Assembly (NCBI RefSeq): GCF_001306415.1 | Contig: NZ_LDJX01000006.1 | Span: forward strand, 248,001-312,000 | Length of the DNA stretch: 64,000 nt | Source: Croceitalea dokdonensis DOKDO 023 | GTDB taxonomy: Bacteria > Bacteroidota > Bacteroidia > Flavobacteriales > Flavobacteriaceae | Direction: 5' to 3' | In this document: positions 61,067-64,000 of the stretch, piece after piece | Numbering within the stretch: position 1 is the stretch's first letter | Layout of the letters: each line of letters begins with the position of its first letter | Notes under the pieces: generated by a model | Seen by the model: the letters and a program-made list of their open reading frames with translations, nothing else | What the model was told of the DNA's origin: nothing | Database searches by the model: none | Made by a program: the position numbers and the translations under genes

Positions 61067-62101
61067 GTGAAAAAAGGAGTATTACTGGTCAATTTGGGCT
61101 CACCGGACAGCCCTACCGCTAAAGATGTAAAGCCATATTTGGATGAGTTTTTAATGGATGGACGTGTTATAGACGTGCCGCCCTTGTTACGAAATCTATT
61201 GGTTCGTGGAATTATCCTACAAACACGACCCAAAAAGTCGGCTAAAGCCTATGCCAAAATTTGGTGGGAGGAAGGCTCTCCTTTGATCGTCATTTCAGAA
61301 CGCTTTGCGGACAAGGTTAAAAAGCATACGGAGCTCCCAGTGGCGCTTGGCATGCGCTACGGCAGCGGTAGTATCAAGGAAGGTCTGCAACAATTGGCTG
61401 ACCAAAATGTGGATGAGGTGCTATTGGTACCGCTCTATCCGCATTATGCCATGTCTTCTTATGAGACGGTGGTGGTGAAGGCCATGGAAGACCAGCAAAA
61501 GTATTTTCCAAAGATGCGTATGACCACCATGCCCGCTTTTTATCGTAGTCCAGACTACATTAAAGTATTGGGGGATAGCATTGCCGAGGGATTGGAAGGT
61601 TTTGCCTATGACCATGTACTGTTTTCATACCATGGGATTCCCGAACGCCATATCCGCAAATCCGACCCCACCAAATTCCATTGTAAGATAGATGGCAGCT
61701 GTTGTAGCATCAATTCAGTGGCCCACCATACCTGTTACAGGCACCAATGCTACGACACCACAGAATTGGTGAAAGCCTATTTGGGTCTGCCCGATGACAA
61801 GGTAAGTAGCTCTTTCCAATCCAGATTGGCAGGTGACCCTTGGTTAAAACCATATACCGATTATGAGTTTGAACGTTTGGCCAAGGAAGGAAAGACAAAA
61901 TTGGCCGTGATTACGCCAGCTTTTGTTTCTGACTGTTTGGAAACCTTGGAAGAAATTGCCATGGAGGGCGAAGAGGAATTTAAAGAAGCGGGTGGGGAAG
62001 AGTTTAAGCACATCCCTTGTTTGAACGACCGTGACCAATGGGTGGCCCTAATGGCAAAGTGGATTAAAGATTGGCAAGACAAGGCCATGTTGCCAGTGTA
62101 A
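61067..62101 (+). CDS. hemH: Ferrochelatase with a Cys-rich internal segment
   Basis: A 344-residue enzyme that inserts iron into protoporphyrin to make haem. The start is GTG at 61067 (KKGVLLVNLGSPDSP). FSYHGIPERHIRK is the active-site His motif. A distinctive segment carries five cysteines (Cys206, 212, 213, 223, 228), a pattern that in some bacterial ferrochelatases binds a [2Fe-2S] cluster. It is followed after 39 bases by a DUF3050 gene and stands apart from the other hem genes. Confidence 0.96.
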   Translation: MKKGVLLVNLGSPDSPTAKDVKPYLDEFLMDGRVIDVPPLLRNLLVRGIILQTRPKKSAKAYAKIWWEEGSPLIVISERFADKVKKHTELPVALGMRYGSGSIKEGLQQLADQNVDEVLLVPLYPHYAMSSYETVVVKAMEDQQKYFPKMRMTTMPAFYRSPDYIKVLGDSIAEGLEGFAYDHVLFSYHGIPERHIRKSDPTKFHCKIDGSCCSINSVAHHTCYRHQCYDTTELVKAYLGLPDDKVSSSFQSRLAGDPWLKPYTDYEFERLAKEGKTKLAVITPAFVSDCLETLEEIAMEGEEEFKEAGGEEFKHIPCLNDRDQWVALMAKWIKDWQDKAMLPV

Positions 62102-62140
62102 TATAAAACCTGTGTAATAACTATTAAAAGGTAGAATAGA

Positions 62141-62923
62141 ATGATGCTCGATAAAATCAATAATGAACTAGCGGGTCTCCGTGCCGAAATCAAGAATCAT
62201 AAGGTTTATCAAGAACTTCAAACAGTGACTGATATCACCGTGTTTATGGAAAGCCATATCTATGCCGTCTGGGATTTTATGTCATTGTTAAAAGCACTAC
62301 AATTAAAGTTGACAGGGCAAACACTGCCTTGGAAACCGGTTACCAATGCAAATACGGCCCGCTTTATCAATGAAATAGTTCTTGAAGAAGAGACAGACAT
62401 TGATGAACAAGGGTTGACTAAAAGTCATTTTGAGATGTATCTTGACGCCATGAATGAGGTTGGCGCAGACACAAGACCAATTCATGCGTTCTTGCAATCC
62501 GTTTCGGACGTGAACACCATCAATAAAGCGATTAAAAAAGCAGGGCTGCCAGAATATATCGCTGATTTTTTGAATTTTACCTTCAGCATCATTAGTACTG
62601 GTGAGCCACATAAAATAGCGGCTGCCTTCACTTTTGGTCGTGAAGATGTCATACCTGACATGTTTTTGGGCATTCTAGAAAAAAGTAATAAAAATTATAG
62701 GACTGACTACCGCAAATTGACCTACTATCTGCAACGGCATATAGATTTGGATGGGGAGGAACATGGACCTTTAGCATTAAAAATGATTCAGGAACTCTGT
62801 GGGAATGATACTAAAAAATGGGATGATGTACTTATTGTAGCGAAACAAGCCTTAACCTCCAGGATTAAATTGTGGAATGGAGTTTATGACAACATTGCAA
62901 AAGAAAAACTAGAGACCGCATAA
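62141..62923 (+). CDS. DUF3050 family protein (haem-oxygenase-like fold)
   Basis: A 260-residue soluble, mostly helical protein. TDITVFMESHIYAVWDFMSL is the DUF3050 signature and resembles the haem-oxygenase-like helical fold, with a conserved His. The later EHGPLALKMIQELCG also fits. The family's reaction is unknown. It is placed 39 bases after hemH and 23 bases before the MATE gene, probably in one transcript, so a link to haem or iron handling is worth considering. The start could be 62141 or 62144. Confidence 0.85.
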   Translation: MMLDKINNELAGLRAEIKNHKVYQELQTVTDITVFMESHIYAVWDFMSLLKALQLKLTGQTLPWKPVTNANTARFINEIVLEEETDIDEQGLTKSHFEMYLDAMNEVGADTRPIHAFLQSVSDVNTINKAIKKAGLPEYIADFLNFTFSIISTGEPHKIAAAFTFGREDVIPDMFLGILEKSNKNYRTDYRKLTYYLQRHIDLDGEEHGPLALKMIQELCGNDTKKWDDVLIVAKQALTSRIKLWNGVYDNIAKEKLETA

Positions 62924-62946
62924 TGGCGCCATAGAGGTAATACCGT

Positions 62947-64000
62947 ATGCCTAACGTATCATCAGAACAATTGGGCACCGCGCCTATAGGAAAACTGCTT
63001 GTAAAACAGGCCGTACCCGCTTCTATCGGCATTTTGGTGATGTCTCTAAACGTGTTGGTAGATTCCATTTTCGTGGGCAATTGGATTGGTTCCATTGCCA
63101 TTGCGGCCATTAATGTGGTCTTGCCGGTCTCCTTTTTTATCGCTGCCCTAGGAATGGCCATCGGCATTGGTGGGTCCAGTATTATATCCCGGGCATTGGG
63201 TGCCGATAACAAAGAAAAGGCCCTTCACACTTTTGGCAACCAGATTACCTTAACGCTTTTGGTCACTATAAGTATGGTCTTTGCGGGACTATATTTTGTG
63301 AATGCCCTTATTCCCGCATTTGGTGGTAAAGGAGCCATTTTTGAACCAGCCAAGGTGTACTATACCATTGTGCTGTACGGAGTCCCTTTTTTGGCCCTTT
63401 GTATGATGGGTAATACCGTGATTCGCGCAGAGGGCAAGCCCAGATTTGCCATGATTGCCATGATCATTCCATCTGTGGGCAACTTATTTCTGGATTACCT
63501 TTTTATTTATGTCTTTGATTGGGGCATGCACGGTGCCGCTTGGGCTACCACAGCCGGATACCTGCTTTGTCTGGCTTATATTACCTATTTCTTTCTGTCC
63601 AAAAACTCTAGCTTAACCCCTAATCTCTCTCATTTCTCGCTAAAGCTGCCCATTCTAAGGGAAATAGCCTCCTTGGGTTTTGTTACCTTGGCAAGACAAG
63701 CGGTGACCAGTGTTATTTACCTGTTGTTGAACAATATTTTATTTGGTCTTGGCGGCGAGGCGCTGGTAGCGGTCTATGCCATTATAGGTCGTATGTTGAT
63801 GTTTGCCTTGTTTCCAGTGTACGGTGTTACCCAAGGTTTTTTGCCCATTGCCGGCTATAATTATGGCGCAGCAAAGAAACAACGGGTAAAAGCATCCATT
63901 TACACCGCTATCAAATACGCCGCCCTCGTGGCTACCATGGTATTTATCATCCTAATGGTGTTTCCGGCAGAACTGGCCGGTCTGTTTTTAAGTGACCGTG
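62947..64000 (+). CDS. MATE-family efflux transporter (5' part; runs off the window)
   Basis: An open frame from ATG 62947 to the window end gives the first ~351 residues of a multidrug and toxin extrusion transporter. About nine hydrophobic helices are visible. LLVKQAVPASIGILVMSLNVLVDSIF-like first helix (start of family), VGNWIG and RAEGKPRFAM are MATE motifs. It follows the DUF3050 gene by 23 bases. The substrate is unknown and the end is missing only because of the window edge. Confidence 0.92.
   Translation, partial: MPNVSSEQLGTAPIGKLLVKQAVPASIGILVMSLNVLVDSIFVGNWIGSIAIAAINVVLPVSFFIAALGMAIGIGGSSIISRALGADNKEKALHTFGNQITLTLLVTISMVFAGLYFVNALIPAFGGKGAIFEPAKVYYTIVLYGVPFLALCMMGNTVIRAEGKPRFAMIAMIIPSVGNLFLDYLFIYVFDWGMHGAAWATTAGYLLCLAYITYFFLSKNSSLTPNLSHFSLKLPILREIASLGFVTLARQAVTSVIYLLLNNILFGLGGEALVAVYAIIGRMLMFALFPVYGVTQGFLPIAGYNYGAAKKQRVKASIYTAIKYAALVATMVFIILMVFPAELAGLFLSDR

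Noticed and set aside
1-64000. tRNA, rRNA, riboswitch or prophage
   Set aside because: I looked through the intergenic gaps and saw no cloverleaf, rRNA segment, known riboswitch core, integrase or phage structural gene. A covariance-model search would be needed to exclude small RNAs.

Overview
The window comes from a member of the Bacteroidota, most likely a marine Flavobacteriaceae. The evidence is gene content and layout: a b-type succinate dehydrogenase, two large BNR/sortilin-like propeller proteins, a subtilase with a type IX secretion (T9SS) tail, a flavobacterial suf cluster with DUF59, DUF2480 and PspC members, DUF3078 and DUF1460 proteins. Many genes are also preceded by the Bacteroidetes -7 promoter box TAnnTTTG. 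I saw no tRNA, rRNA, CRISPR array, transposase or prophage. Coding sequence has moderate GC; the stretch around 19.3-21.5 kb is clearly AT-richer.

Layout. 0-3.2 kb: succinate dehydrogenase (sdhC and the start of sdhA) divergent from rimK and a zinc deacylase. 3.2-10 kb: a leftward set with a sortilin-like exported protein, a zinc ribbon protein, a DUF2721 membrane protein and two ankyrin proteins. 10-18 kb: a glycine-rich membrane peptide, a GAF histidine kinase, a second sortilin-like protein and an Xaa-Pro aminopeptidase, with two palindromic intergenic elements. 18.1-21.5 kb: the accessory island. Two arrays (11 and 3 units) of a 106-116 bp imperfect palindrome flank a small GIY-YIG nuclease gene, and an AbiH-type phage-defence gene follows. 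21.5-28 kb: brnQ, a small Cys/His protein, thiL and two exported lipoproteins. 28-36.8 kb: Fe-S cluster assembly (A-type carrier, sufB, sufC, sufD, sufS, sufE, DUF59, PspC, DUF2480), with an MBL-fold lactonase-like lipoprotein and an outer-membrane barrel embedded. 36.8-48 kb: DUF3078 protein, hflX, TMEM175-like channel, EEP-family protein, T9SS subtilase, DNA-repair genes, a CNNM/CBS protein and hemB. 48-50.7 kb: an unusual SF2 helicase with two predicted membrane helices. 50.7-64 kb: phzF, then hemF, DUF6973, GNAT, hemE, hemD, hemC and hemA transcribed leftward, divergent from an AraC regulator; then a ThuA protein, a DUF1460 protein, hemH, a DUF3050 protein and the start of a MATE transporter.

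How it fits together. The window holds most of haem synthesis (hemA, B, C, D, E, F, H) and a full SUF pathway, plus a haem enzyme (succinate dehydrogenase with four intramembrane histidines), so iron and cofactor supply is a theme. The most unusual parts are the palindrome arrays around the GIY-YIG gene, which resemble REP/BIME systems but with a different nuclease class; the adjoining AbiH gene; and the membrane-anchored helicase.
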